Positions 25,137-33,882 of a stretch of DNA of 36,000 nucleotides are shown piece after piece. Position 1 is the first letter of the stretch. Each line of letters starts with the position of its first letter. Below the pieces are notes generated by a model. It saw only the letters and a program-made list of their open reading frames with translations, had not been told where the DNA came from and searched no databases. The position numbers and the translations under genes were made by a program. The DNA is from Patescibacteria group bacterium (lineage in GTDB: Bacteria; Patescibacteriota; Patescibacteriia; Veblenbacterales; UBA10138): the NCBI GenBank assembly GCA_018817715.1, contig JAHITT010000005.1, forward strand, positions 1 through 36,000. Direction: 5' to 3'.

Positions 25137-25844
25137 ATGAATTCTAAAACTTATTTACTGCTCGGGCTACTGCTTATAGTAATTTTAGCCTATATTTGGT
25201 TTAAACAAAAGAACACTCAAACTAAAACCAATACCTACAGCAATCAACCATCTAATAATTCACAATCAACTTCTATGACAGAAAATAATCAACCGTTTAA
25301 CGACGGTCTTTATCAAATTTCCTCTGATAATCAAATAAACTGGCAAGGTAGCAAAACCTTGATTGCCAACTATAAAGATACTGGCACTTTAAACCTTAAA
25401 AACGGACAACTAACCATACAAGACGGCCAAATTACCGCTAGCTCTTTTGTTTTTAATATGGCTAGCCTAAAAGCCAACTCTACCGGCCGGGGCGAAGGTG
25501 CCAGTGGCTTGGAAAAACATTTAAAATCAGCTGATTTTTTTGATGTGGAACAGTACCCCGAGGCCATATTCAACTTAAAATCTGCCACTGTTGATAAAGA
25601 ATCGGCTAATAACTCTTACCAAATTAACGGTGATTTAACTATAAAAAATATTACTAAACCAATAAGCTTTTCGGCTGAGGTAGTAAATCAGTCTGAAGAA
25701 TTAAAATTAACAGCTGAAATCAAACTAGACCGTACTTTGTGGGATATCCGCTACGGCTCGGACAAATTCTTTGACAATCTGGCCAATAATGTCATCGATG
25801 ACATTATTACTGTGACTTTGAATCTAACGGCTACTAAACAATAA
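25137..25844 (+). CDS. YceI-family protein, membrane anchored
   Basis: This 235-residue protein has an N-terminal hydrophobic anchor (YLLLGLLLIVILAYIWF, about 5-22), then a low-complexity Asn/Gln/Ser/Thr linker to about residue 55. The YceI lipocalin-like barrel follows (about 60-233), with LEKHLKSADFFDVEQYPEAI, YQINGDLTIKNITKPISF and the end TVTLNLTATKQ. The family binds lipophilic molecules such as polyprenoids; the ligand here is unknown. The linker and anchor place it outside the membrane. It is monocistronic, ending in a long perfect palindrome. Confidence 0.9.
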   Translation: MNSKTYLLLGLLLIVILAYIWFKQKNTQTKTNTYSNQPSNNSQSTSMTENNQPFNDGLYQISSDNQINWQGSKTLIANYKDTGTLNLKNGQLTIQDGQITASSFVFNMASLKANSTGRGEGASGLEKHLKSADFFDVEQYPEAIFNLKSATVDKESANNSYQINGDLTIKNITKPISFSAEVVNQSEELKLTAEIKLDRTLWDIRYGSDKFFDNLANNVIDDIITVTLNLTATKQ

Positions 25845-25874
25845 ATTACTAACTAGCTACCTTGATTAGCCCCC

Positions 25875-25912
25875 TGCGGGTAAAAATCTCCACGTGGAGA
25901 TTTTTACCCGCA
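25875..25912 (+). terminator. 38-bp perfect palindrome, likely YceI terminator
   Basis: Both halves match exactly, with no separate loop: arm TGCGGGTAAAAATCTCCAC, centre CAC/GTG. ATTTATTTTTA follows on the plus strand, so an RNA hairpin could terminate. As DNA it is a perfect dyad. Confidence 0.75.
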
Positions 25913-25943
25913 TTTATTTTTACCATCAAACAAAGCGAATTAA

Positions 25944-25952
25944 TGTTATAAT
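25944..25952 (+). promoter_or_regulatory. NUDIX gene extended -10 (leaderless)
   Basis: TGT-TATAAT at 25944-25952, followed by 6 nt and then the ATG at 25959. Confidence 0.75.
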
Positions 25953-25958
25953 TATTTT

Positions 25959-26471
25959 ATGGAATTACTGGCTACTCTAAATTTAGATAATGCGACTAGC
26001 CAACAAATTGCTGGGCTTAAACCCAGGCAAGCCGCTCGGGCTGTAATTTTTAACAACCACAAACAAGTAGCTATTGTTAAAGTTAACAAAGAAAATTATT
26101 ACAAAATACCCGGCGGCGGACTAGAACCAAACGAAACAATAGAACAAGCCTTGCTAAGGGAATGCCAAGAAGAAGCCGGCTACTCTGTTAAAATAGACCA
26201 ACCGCTAGGACGAATAATTGAATACCGAACCCAGCACGGAATAAACCAAGAATCTTACGGCTTTATTGCCCAAACAAACGGTCCGCTAAAGGAGCAGCAT
26301 CTGACAGAAGAAGAAGCCAGTCGTGACTTTAGGCTTATCTGGTTAAATTTGTCTGAAGCTATAAGCCTGCTAGAAAACAATCGTCCGACTAACTACTCAG
26401 GTACTTATATGCAGACTCGAGATTTATTATTCTTAAAACAAGCTTTTAAAATTAAAAACTCCCTAATATGA
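25959..26471 (+). CDS. NUDIX hydrolase
   Basis: This 170-residue protein has a full Nudix box at 53-75: a G, then E59, R67-E68, E71-E72 and G74 in GGGLEPNETIEQALLRECQE and EAGY. It would hydrolyse a nucleoside-diphosphate-linked substrate, which cannot be named from sequence. The N-terminal 20 residues resemble a short lead-in before the beta strand with QAARAVIFNNHKQVAIV. The stop overlaps the next start (ATGA), so it is coupled to a small membrane protein. Confidence 0.92.
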   Translation: MELLATLNLDNATSQQIAGLKPRQAARAVIFNNHKQVAIVKVNKENYYKIPGGGLEPNETIEQALLRECQEEAGYSVKIDQPLGRIIEYRTQHGINQESYGFIAQTNGPLKEQHLTEEEASRDFRLIWLNLSEAISLLENNRPTNYSGTYMQTRDLLFLKQAFKIKNSLI

Positions 26472-26773
26472 AACAAATAAAAATACCCATCCTTTGGCAA
26501 AGCTTAATTCAAGCAACCGGTTTGATAGTTTACATTGTTGGCGTTAGCTGGCTGTTACAAAATGGGCAAAGACTTTTTGGCGATGATAAAAATCTTATCG
26601 GCCCGATTGCCCTTTTACTGCTGCTGGTAATTTCGGCTTCCCTTAGTGGACTACTAGTTTTAGGTCGGCCTATAACCCTATATTTAAACAACTTCAAAAA
26701 AACAGCCTGGCAATCACTTGCTTACACTATTAGTTGGTTAATACTGGGACTAATTATCCTCCTATTGATTTAA
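26468..26773 (+). CDS. small three-helix membrane protein, unknown
   Basis: This 101-residue protein has hydrophobic helices at about 10-30, 44-64 and 77-101. The loop after helix 2 reads LGRPITLYLNNFKKTAW. I do not recognise a family. It overlaps the NUDIX stop by 4 nt, so it is translated in a coupled way. Confidence 0.72.
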   Translation: MKQIKIPILWQSLIQATGLIVYIVGVSWLLQNGQRLFGDDKNLIGPIALLLLLVISASLSGLLVLGRPITLYLNNFKKTAWQSLAYTISWLILGLIILLLI

Positions 26774-26850
26774 CCAACCAGCTTTCTACAACAACTTTCA
26801 CCTAAATGAAAGTTATTGTTTATTTTAAAGTAGTTTATTAACTTTTTTTT

Positions 26851-26859
26851 TGTTATAAT
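26851..26859 (+). promoter_or_regulatory. extended -10 of the GT-B-like gene (leaderless)
   Basis: TGT-TATAAT at 26851-26859, with 9 nt to the ATG at 26869. Confidence 0.75.
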
Positions 26860-26868
26860 TATCTTATT

Positions 26869-28203
26869 ATGACTAATAAAAAACCAACCAAATCTTATAT
26901 CATCGCTGTAGATATGGGCTATGGCCACGAAAGAGCGGCTTACGCCCTTAAAGACTTAAGTTATGGTCCCTTACAAATCGCTAATAATTACAAAGGTATA
27001 CCGCGGGAAGAAAGGAACCGTTGGAAAAACCAACGCGAAGGCTACGAAGCTGTTTCCCGCCTTAAAGCTTTGCCTGTGGTAGGTGATTTAATTTTTGAGG
27101 TCATGGACCAATTTCAAGAAATTGATCCTTTTTATCCTAGACGTGATTTATCCAAACCCAGCCTCCAATTAAAACAAACTTACAAAGCCATTCATAGCGG
27201 CCTGGGTCGGCATTTAATAGAAAAACTAGCCAAACATCCCCTGCCTTTAATAGCCACCTTTTTTCAGGCCGCTTTTACGGCTGAAGAAAACGATTACCCG
27301 GGTGATATTTACTGCGTTATTTGCGACGCTGATTGTTCTAGAGCTTGGGCACCGCTGGACCCCAAACGCAGCCGCATAAAATATTTAGCACCTAATGGCC
27401 GCGTAGTAGAAAGGTTAAAGTTATACGGTGTGCGGGAAGCCAATATTTTTTTAACTGGTTTTCCTTTGCCCAAAGAATTAGTGGGCGGCACTAGGGAAAC
27501 AGTCATTAAAACCGACTTAAGCCGACGTATCCAAAATTTGGATCCTAATAATATCTTTATTGCTAAATATAATCGAGCCTTAGTAAGGCGCTTAGGTCGC
27601 AGTTGGCAAAAAAGAAACCACCAGCATCCTCTCACCTTAACTTTTGCCATGGGTGGCGCTGGGGCCCAACGCAATATCGGCGCCCAAATACTGCAAAGCC
27701 TGCGAGAAAAAATCCAACAGGAGAAAATCCGGCTTAATTTGGTGGTGGGTACCCATCATTCCGGTTTAAAATATTACCGAGAAATAGTTAAAGATCTTAA
27801 ATTAAATCAACAACTAAACAAATACGTTAACATAGTCCATACGGAAAATCGGCATGATTATTTTAAAAAATTTAATAATCTACTCCATACCACCGACATT
27901 TTATGGACCAAACCCTCGGAATTATCTTTTTATACTGGTTTAGGTTTACCGATTATTATTGCCCCACCCATCGGCTCACAAGAACAATTTAACCGCCTGT
28001 GGCTAAAAACAGTGGGTGGTGGTATTACTCAAAATGATCCTAAATATACTAATGAATGGCTGTTTGACTGGGTGTATTCTGGTGGTTTGGCTCGTACTGC
28101 TTGGAACGGCTATATTGAAGCACCGACTCATGGTACTTACCGGATTGAATCGGTGGTTACCGGACAAAAAGTCGATTTACCGAAAATACCAATGATTGTT
28201 TAA
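26869..28203 (+). CDS. GT-B-fold glycosyltransferase-like protein (MurG/MGDG-synthase-like)
   Basis: This 444-residue protein starts with SYIIAVDMGYGHERAAYAL, similar to the nucleotide-sugar glycosyltransferase N-domain (GxGHxxAA). The C-terminal half has LTFAMGGAGAQRNIGAQIL (about 256-274) and VVGTHHSG. It also has TKPSELSFYTGLGLPIII and GSQEQFNRLWL (about 345-380), equivalent to the MurG-type KPGxxT and PxxxxQxxN loops. It has no membrane segment. The donor and acceptor are unknown; a role in envelope glycan or glycolipid synthesis is inference. It is followed by a perfect palindrome, so it is monocistronic. Confidence 0.72.
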   Translation: MTNKKPTKSYIIAVDMGYGHERAAYALKDLSYGPLQIANNYKGIPREERNRWKNQREGYEAVSRLKALPVVGDLIFEVMDQFQEIDPFYPRRDLSKPSLQLKQTYKAIHSGLGRHLIEKLAKHPLPLIATFFQAAFTAEENDYPGDIYCVICDADCSRAWAPLDPKRSRIKYLAPNGRVVERLKLYGVREANIFLTGFPLPKELVGGTRETVIKTDLSRRIQNLDPNNIFIAKYNRALVRRLGRSWQKRNHQHPLTLTFAMGGAGAQRNIGAQILQSLREKIQQEKIRLNLVVGTHHSGLKYYREIVKDLKLNQQLNKYVNIVHTENRHDYFKKFNNLLHTTDILWTKPSELSFYTGLGLPIIIAPPIGSQEQFNRLWLKTVGGGITQNDPKYTNEWLFDWVYSGGLARTAWNGYIEAPTHGTYRIESVVTGQKVDLPKIPMIV

Positions 28204-28217
28204 AAAACAAACAACCT

Positions 28218-28247
28218 ACCACCAGTTCAAAATTTTGAACTGGTGGT
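28218..28247 (+). terminator. 30-bp perfect palindrome after the GT-B-like gene
   Basis: ACCACCAGTTCAAAA joins directly to its exact complement, with no separate loop. TTGATATTT follows. It is probably a terminator, with a weak T run. Confidence 0.65.
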
Positions 28248-28304
28248 TTGATATTTATCCTTAGTAATATATTCACGCCAACAATTGGCCTACTTTTAAT
28301 TGAT

Positions 28305-28313
28305 TGTTATAAT
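28305..28313 (+). promoter_or_regulatory. HtrA gene extended -10
   Basis: TGT-TATAAT at 28305-28313, 34 nt before the ATG at 28347. Confidence 0.6.
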
Positions 28314-28346
28314 GTCAACACTATAAATAATTAACTCTAATAGTCT

Positions 28347-29411
28347 ATGTTCAAAAAAATCTTCAATACTTTATTTATTTTAACTTTATTATTAACCCCT
28401 TTTTACCCACACCAAACCTTAGCCGCTAACCTTATCGTACCAGAAGAAGAAGCGGTTATTAACGCCTATCAAAAAATCCTACCGTCAGTCGTTAGTATTA
28501 TTATTTCTGAACCAGCTACCAACTTACTAGGTGATATTTCCCTGCAAGATACCGGCGGCGGCACTGGCTTTATAGTAAGCAACGACGGCTATATTATAAC
28601 CAATAAACACGTGGTCCTACGTAATAATGTTGATTACACGGTAATTACCAGCACCGGTAAAGAATACGTGGCCTCGGTTTTGGCCCGTGATTCTTTATAC
28701 GACATTGCCATTGTAAAAATAGAAGGCAAAGGTTTTACGCCAGCCTACTTAGGCGATTCTGATAAAATAAGGATTGGTCAAACCGCTTTAGCCGTTGGTA
28801 ATGTCTTAACAGAATTCCAAAACACCTTAACCCGGGGCATAATTTCTGGCATTGGCCGGACCATTACCGCCTCCGGCAATGGCTTAACCGAAACTATTGA
28901 AGGAGCCATTCAAACTGATGCCTCCATTAACCCAGGTAATTCTGGTGGCCCTTTAATTAACTTAAAAGGCGAAGTGGTTGGCGTTAACACCGCAGTTAAC
29001 CGCTCGGGTGAAGCTTTGGGTTTTGCTATACCAATTAACCGCGGTCGGGAGGCTTTGGCCAATTTTAGAAAAAATGGTCGAATTGTTCGAGTTTTTTTGG
29101 GTGTACGCTACTTAATGCTTAATCGCAGTATCGCTCGCGCCTATAAAATACCTTATGACCAAGGCGCTTATATTATGATAAAAAATAATGTCGGCGAACC
29201 GGGTATTGTTCCTGGTTTGGCGGCTGATCAAGCTGGACTTAAATCTGGCGACATTATATTAACTATCAACGGCCAAAAATTATCCCTACAAAAAACTTTA
29301 GCCTCAATAATCGCTCAATACCAACCTGGGAATATCATAACCGCTAAAATACTACGGGCCGGGCGGGAATTAAACATAAAAATCAAACTGCAAGAACGCC
29401 TGCCGGAATAA
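28347..29411 (+). CDS. HtrA/DegP-like serine protease with PDZ domain
   Basis: This 354-residue protein has a signal peptide (KKIFNTLFILTLLLTPFY, cleavage likely after TLAA). The trypsin-like domain has its triad at H88 (IITNKHVV), D119 (LYDIAIV) and S199 (NPGNSGGPLIN). One C-terminal PDZ domain is at about 250-350, with AADQAGLKSGDIILTINGQ. It would degrade or refold misfolded proteins outside the membrane. In this genome it may process the large surface proteins, which is inference. It has its own promoter, no Shine-Dalgarno and an ordinary family length. Confidence 0.94.
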   Translation: MFKKIFNTLFILTLLLTPFYPHQTLAANLIVPEEEAVINAYQKILPSVVSIIISEPATNLLGDISLQDTGGGTGFIVSNDGYIITNKHVVLRNNVDYTVITSTGKEYVASVLARDSLYDIAIVKIEGKGFTPAYLGDSDKIRIGQTALAVGNVLTEFQNTLTRGIISGIGRTITASGNGLTETIEGAIQTDASINPGNSGGPLINLKGEVVGVNTAVNRSGEALGFAIPINRGREALANFRKNGRIVRVFLGVRYLMLNRSIARAYKIPYDQGAYIMIKNNVGEPGIVPGLAADQAGLKSGDIILTINGQKLSLQKTLASIIAQYQPGNIITAKILRAGRELNIKIKLQERLPE

Positions 29412-29470
29412 AAAGAACCTGCTAGCACAAACCAATAATAAAATTCTCTAATAATTCTTGACCAAAAACA

Positions 29471-29510
29471 ACTGAACCGCTCAACAGAAACTCCTGTTGA
29501 GCGGTTCAGT
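29471..29510. terminator. convergent terminator hairpin
   Basis: A perfect 17-bp stem (ACTGAACCGCTCAACAG and its complement) with a 6-nt loop lies between the HtrA gene and the FN3 gene. A T-rich stretch follows on the minus strand only. Confidence 0.75.
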
Positions 29511-29530
29511 ATACTACCCTAATAAGACTA

Positions 29531-30823
29531 TTACCGATTAATATAATCTTTATAATCAGCTGTTTCTTTCCAGGCACTCCAAGGAATAACTGGGTGTACG
29601 GTTTTACCACCCCATTTAACCGCCTGAGTTAAGGCCTGTAAGGGATAGCCGCCATAAACATAAGCCTTAACCAAAATAAACCAATTCCTTAAGGCCGAAG
29701 CTGGAATACGACCGTTAAACACGTCATCCAAATGACCTTTTAAATCCTGGGCTTGATTTTGTTCTGCACCTAAATCCCGACAATAACCGCCATAAATATT
29801 ATCTTTGGCACAACGTTCCTTATCAAAAGAAGGGTTAGGTAAACCACCTTCGGGCAAAGTACGAATAGTTAGATCCTTAGCTGTTACTGATTTACCAAAA
29901 ACATCTTTAACTTGGATACGCATGGTATAAGTAGTGCCGGGCGCAAGTTCATAAACAGTCAATTGATGATCTGTTTGATAATAATCATCCTCCACAGCTT
30001 TACGGGTTTTTTGTTTTTTGGCGCTCAACTGAACACTACCTTTACTAGGACGGTTAGTGTGCCACTTCACTGTTACCGTATTCTGGGTTATCAAAGGATC
30101 GGGCGCGGCCAAAGGCGAAACCCTATCTATAACCAAACTAGCCTTATCATTAGTATCATCCTGAGCAGTGGTGAATTGCCTAATAGCGCTTAAGCCTTGA
30201 TTTTTATCCTTATCTTTGGACAAAACTTTATAAAAATATTTAGTATTCTTTTTTAGATTTTTTATAACAACTTCGTGCTCAGTCACATTGCTTTTACCGC
30301 TGGATTTTTTGGGTTTCGCCAAATCGTCAGTTAAAGAATATTCCACTATAGAATCAGCTGGTTCATTAGTTTCCCAAATTATAACCGCCCAAGTTGCTCC
30401 CCAATGCAAAGCCCGCACCTTATCCACTTCGGGAATTTTGGTGTCTTTTAATTTTCCGGTTTTAAAAGTCTGGTTAAAAGACTCTATATAAGAACCCTCT
30501 GGTGTAGAAGCGCTAACTCTAAAATGATAAGTTGTCTCACTTTTCATGTTAGGTAATACGATTTCATGATAAAGCCTGGGTGATAAAGAAGAACCTATAT
30601 AATAGCCATAAGAATCCGTTAAACCATAATCCACCCGCCCGCGAGCCGGCAAATTAGTATACCAGCTAATAACAGCCATATTGTCTTCCTGATTGTTGGC
30701 TTTTATTTCTACACTGACCTGGCTTAAATAAACCGGCTGAGCAGCCTGAGCTGATACCAAGCCAAGGGGATAAAATAAATTCAAGACTAAAACCGTTAAA
30801 AGTAATCTGATAAAAATTTTCAT
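29531..30823 (-). CDS. secreted fibronectin type III-repeat surface protein
   Basis: This 430-residue protein has a signal peptide (LLLTVLVLNLFYPLGLVSAQ, about 6-25) and three FN3-like domains. The first is at about 29-127 (AVISWYTNLPARGRVDYGL), the second at about 135-218 (WAVIIWETNEPADSIVEYSL) and the third at about 228-323 (TVKWHTNRPSKGSVQL). Each keeps the W-x-T and YxFxV/YxYKV strand pattern. The last hundred residues are different: an Arg/Cys segment (RCAKDNIYGGYCRDL), then RNWFILVKAYVYGGYPLQAL and PVIPWSAW. I do not recognise that terminal domain. It is probably a cell-surface or wall protein. Two promoters can be seen upstream. Confidence 0.85.
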   Translation of the reverse strand: MKIFIRLLLTVLVLNLFYPLGLVSAQAAQPVYLSQVSVEIKANNQEDNMAVISWYTNLPARGRVDYGLTDSYGYYIGSSLSPRLYHEIVLPNMKSETTYHFRVSASTPEGSYIESFNQTFKTGKLKDTKIPEVDKVRALHWGATWAVIIWETNEPADSIVEYSLTDDLAKPKKSSGKSNVTEHEVVIKNLKKNTKYFYKVLSKDKDKNQGLSAIRQFTTAQDDTNDKASLVIDRVSPLAAPDPLITQNTVTVKWHTNRPSKGSVQLSAKKQKTRKAVEDDYYQTDHQLTVYELAPGTTYTMRIQVKDVFGKSVTAKDLTIRTLPEGGLPNPSFDKERCAKDNIYGGYCRDLGAEQNQAQDLKGHLDDVFNGRIPASALRNWFILVKAYVYGGYPLQALTQAVKWGGKTVHPVIPWSAWKETADYKDYINR

Positions 30824-30857
30824 AAAATTCCTAACTAACTATTATTTATAACCATAT

Positions 30858-30886
30858 ATAATATAGCTTTTTTAAGCGATTGTCAA
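30858..30886 (-). promoter_or_regulatory. promoter of the FN3 gene
   Basis: On the minus strand TTGACA (30886-30881), a 17-nt spacer and TATTAT (30863-30858). Further upstream an extended -10 (TGC-TATACT, around 30897-30905) may be a second start. Confidence 0.8.
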
Positions 30887-30968
30887 TACCTTAATTAGTA
30901 TAGCAAGCCCGGCCATAAGCTGATAGACTACAACATAGACTAATTGATTTTTAAATTATCAATAAAAT

Positions 30969-32027
30969 ATGATTGTCTTAGGTTTAGAAACATCTTGCGA
31001 CGAAACTTCTTGGGCACTACTTAAAGTAACTAAAAAAAAACTGGAGCAACTTAGCCTAACTATTTCCTCACAAACCAAATTACATGCCCGTTGGGGAGGC
31101 GTAGTGCCGGAGTTAGCCGCCAGGCGCCACAACCAAACTATTCTACCTTTATTGCAAACTACTCTCCAACAAGCTGGCTTAAAACCTCAGCAAATAAATC
31201 TAGTGGCGGTTACCCAAGGGCCAGGTTTAATAACCGCCTTAACTGTCGGCACCCAAACAGCTAAAGCTTTAAGTTTTGTTTGGCAAAAACCCTTACTTGG
31301 TATTAACCATATTGCCGGCCATTTAATCAGCCCTTTTCTAAACCCGAAGGTCTGGCCAACAGCTTTTACCAAAACTACCTGGCCGGCGGTGGCCTTGGTT
31401 GTTTCTGGTGGGCATACTGAACTTTATTTGATGTCGAGCTTAACCAAATATAAACTACTAGGCAAAACTTTAGACGATGCCAGCGGTGAAGCTTTTGATA
31501 AAACAGCCAAAATGTTGAATTTAGCTTACCCGGGCGGTCCTAAAGTTTCTAAGCTCGCCCAAACCGGTAATCCGACTACTTATAATTTTCCTCGGCCCAT
31601 GCTCCAACACGCTGGTTATAATTTTAGTTTTGCTGGATTAAAAACGGCCGTACTTTATTCTTTAAAAAAAATAAAAAAACCTTTAAATCTAAAAACCAAA
31701 GCCGATATTTGCTCTTCTTTTGAACAAGCGGTTATTGATGTTTTGGTAAACAAATCCCTCAAAGCCATAAAACAATACTCGGCCCGCAGTTTATTGGTCT
31801 CGGGCGGTGTGTCAGCTAATCAGAAATTACGCCAAGCTTTAGCTAATAGCTTACAAAAAAACCAGCTACCGGTTAAACTACTATTACCTGAATTAAATTT
31901 TACTGGCGATAACGCTTCTATGATTGCCTTAGCTGGCGCAGTGGCGACTGATTTTAAACCTGCCCAAAAACTAAAAAATAATTGGCAAAAGCTTCAAGCC
32001 AACGCTAATTGGGAATTATGGAATTAA
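30969..32027 (+). CDS. tsaD: tRNA t6A threonylcarbamoyltransferase TsaD
   Basis: This 352-residue Kae1/TsaD enzyme places the threonylcarbamoyl group on A37 of ANN-decoding tRNAs. It has LGLETSCDETSWALL (4-18), WGGVVPELAARRH, the metal-binding histidines H114 and H118 in NHIAGHLI, VSGGHTELYL, and late DNASM with LVSGGVSANQKLR. It works with TsaB, TsaC and TsaE; of these only tsaE is in the window, 1.9 kb away. The start is the ATG directly before IVLGLETS. There is no Shine-Dalgarno. Confidence 0.97.
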   Translation: MIVLGLETSCDETSWALLKVTKKKLEQLSLTISSQTKLHARWGGVVPELAARRHNQTILPLLQTTLQQAGLKPQQINLVAVTQGPGLITALTVGTQTAKALSFVWQKPLLGINHIAGHLISPFLNPKVWPTAFTKTTWPAVALVVSGGHTELYLMSSLTKYKLLGKTLDDASGEAFDKTAKMLNLAYPGGPKVSKLAQTGNPTTYNFPRPMLQHAGYNFSFAGLKTAVLYSLKKIKKPLNLKTKADICSSFEQAVIDVLVNKSLKAIKQYSARSLLVSGGVSANQKLRQALANSLQKNQLPVKLLLPELNFTGDNASMIALAGAVATDFKPAQKLKNNWQKLQANANWELWN

Positions 32028-32070
32028 TTATTATCTGAACTAATTTCACTTAATCTAAATTTAATTAGGA

Positions 32071-32099
32071 TTGACAATAAGTCAACTTATCTTTATAGT
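32071..32099 (+). promoter_or_regulatory. promoter of the cation/proton antiporter gene
   Basis: TTGACA (32071-32076), a 17-nt spacer and TATAGT (32094-32099). It leaves a leader of about 155 nt before the ATG at 32262. Confidence 0.8.
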
Positions 32100-32261
32100 G
32101 CCGTTTACAAAAAATAAGATCTACCTTAAAAATAATTCACAAAAAATGGCTATTAAATAATCCTGAACCTCAGGTTTAATTTTGCCTAGCCTTGACTTTA
32201 AGCAACAATATGCTTCACTTATATAGTCATTTTTAAATTAATCACTAAATAAGGAGTACTT

Positions 32262-33662
32262 ATGTTATCCCACTTCTCTAAACTGCTCAATAAACGCTGG
32301 CTGATTATGGCGCTTATTTTAAGCTTTGCTTTTGGCTCTCAAACCCTAGCTTCTTCTGGTGAAGTCCATCAGGTTGGCCTGACTTTCTTGGGTATTGCTA
32401 TTATTTTAATAGCGGCTAAAATTTCCGGTCTGGTAGAAAAAATCGGCCAACCAGCTGTTTTAGGTGAGTTGGTTATTGGTGTTATTTTAGGTAATCTAAT
32501 TTTAGTAGGCTTGCATTGGCTAGAACCAATTAAACAAGATCCTATCATCGCTTTTTTAGCTGAATTAGGCGTAGTTATATTACTGTTGCAGATAGGTTTA
32601 GAAAGTAATATACAAAAAATGCGCGAGGTTGGCTTAAAAGCTTTTTTGGTGGCCATAATCGGAGTAGTTGTGCCTTTTGTTTTAGGTACTTATTTAGTGG
32701 GACCTTGGATCTTACCCGGTCTTAGCACTAATGCTTATCTTTTCTTAGGTGCCACCCTAACCGCCACTTCCGTCGGTATAACAGCCCGAGTCTTTAAAGA
32801 TTTGGGGGCTCTTAAAACCGCTGAAGCTCAAATTGTTCTGGGCGCGGCCGTAATTGATGATGTTTTAGGTTTAATTATTTTGGCTGTCGTATCAGCTATT
32901 GTTACTTTAGGCGCCGTTAGTTTGGGTACCATTACCTGGATAACAGCTAAAGCTGTACTGTTCCTAGTGGGCGCTATTGTCATTGGTCAATTGCTGGCAC
33001 CGGCTTTGGGAAAATTGTTTTCCAAAATTAATACCGGCCACGGTACAAAATTTACCTTAGTCATTGCTTTTGGTTTAATCTTTGCTTATTTGGCACAAGT
33101 TATTGGCTTGGCACCAATTGTCGGCGCTTTTGCTGCTGGACTAGTGCTGGATCCTGTTCACTTCAAATATTTTAAAGACCACAAGGTAGTAGATGACGTT
33201 AAAGAACAAATTAATACCCTAGACGACAACTCCAAGAATAAAATATTGTCGGCCTTAGAACACCATTCCCATAGGCATATTGAAGACTTAATTGAGCCCT
33301 TAGCTTTCTTTTTAGTGCCAATTTTCTTTGTGGTAACTGGTATGCAAGTAAAACTAGAAACCCTGTTCAATCTGCCTGTCCTCTTAATAGCTTTGGTTAT
33401 TACCATTGTCGCTTTTATTGGTAAGTTGGTATCGGCCCTACCCGCTGGCAAAGTTAATAAATGGATTATCGGTTGGGGTATGGTACCTAGAGGCGAAGTC
33501 GGCTTAATATTTGCCACCATTGGTAAAACATTAGGCGTAGTTAATGATGAAATTTTCTCGATTATAGTTATTATGGTTATTTTAACCACTCTCTTAACTC
33601 CGCCAATTCTAACCTACGTACTTAAAAAAAATACTCTCAAACAAACGGAACTACCTGCCTAA
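32262..33662 (+). CDS. CPA2-type cation:proton antiporter
   Basis: This 466-residue protein has an N-terminal hydrophobic segment that may be a signal (WLIMALILSFAFGSQTLA). The Kef/NhaP-like transporter follows with about 12 helices, LGELVIGVILGNL, then VVILLLQIGLESN. The ion-binding helix has the two-Asp motif VIDDVLGLIILAV (about 196-208). A loop near 300-340 is soluble and acidic, with His-rich LEHHSHRHIEDL. The family exchanges Na+ or K+ for H+ and helps pH and sodium balance. It has a good ribosome binding site (AAGGAG, 6 nt before the ATG), uncommon in this window. No TrkA-N domain is attached. Confidence 0.9.
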   Translation: MLSHFSKLLNKRWLIMALILSFAFGSQTLASSGEVHQVGLTFLGIAIILIAAKISGLVEKIGQPAVLGELVIGVILGNLILVGLHWLEPIKQDPIIAFLAELGVVILLLQIGLESNIQKMREVGLKAFLVAIIGVVVPFVLGTYLVGPWILPGLSTNAYLFLGATLTATSVGITARVFKDLGALKTAEAQIVLGAAVIDDVLGLIILAVVSAIVTLGAVSLGTITWITAKAVLFLVGAIVIGQLLAPALGKLFSKINTGHGTKFTLVIAFGLIFAYLAQVIGLAPIVGAFAAGLVLDPVHFKYFKDHKVVDDVKEQINTLDDNSKNKILSALEHHSHRHIEDLIEPLAFFLVPIFFVVTGMQVKLETLFNLPVLLIALVITIVAFIGKLVSALPAGKVNKWIIGWGMVPRGEVGLIFATIGKTLGVVNDEIFSIIVIMVILTTLLTPPILTYVLKKNTLKQTELPA

Positions 33663-33682
33663 AATTAATAAACAATTCTTCA

Positions 33683-33715
33683 AAACTCCTCTTTAAATTA
33701 AAGAGGAGTTTTTTT
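33683..33715 (+). terminator. antiporter terminator
   Basis: A 14-bp arm AAACTCCTCTTTAA and its exact complement are separated by one base. A run of seven T's closes it (33709-33715). Confidence 0.9.
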
Positions 33716-33850
33716 ATTCTATATCTCTTAATTCCCTGGCTAAACTATCGTCAGCCAGAACAGTAAAAAACAAAAAGACTGATTATTTAAATTTATATAA
33801 TCACCAAATTAAATTTAATCTATATAGAACTACCAATCATTTATCTCCAA

Positions 33851-33882
33851 TAGTGAAATTCCGCGGCCGCGGAATTTCACTA
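33851..33882. repeat. 32-bp perfect palindrome, GC-rich core
   Basis: It reads the same on both strands from TAGTGAAATTCC outward, with core CCGCGGCCGCGG containing a NotI site. There is no T run on either side. It lies 49 nt before tsaE. Its GC-only 12-bp core contrasts with the AT-rich surroundings. Confidence 0.8.
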
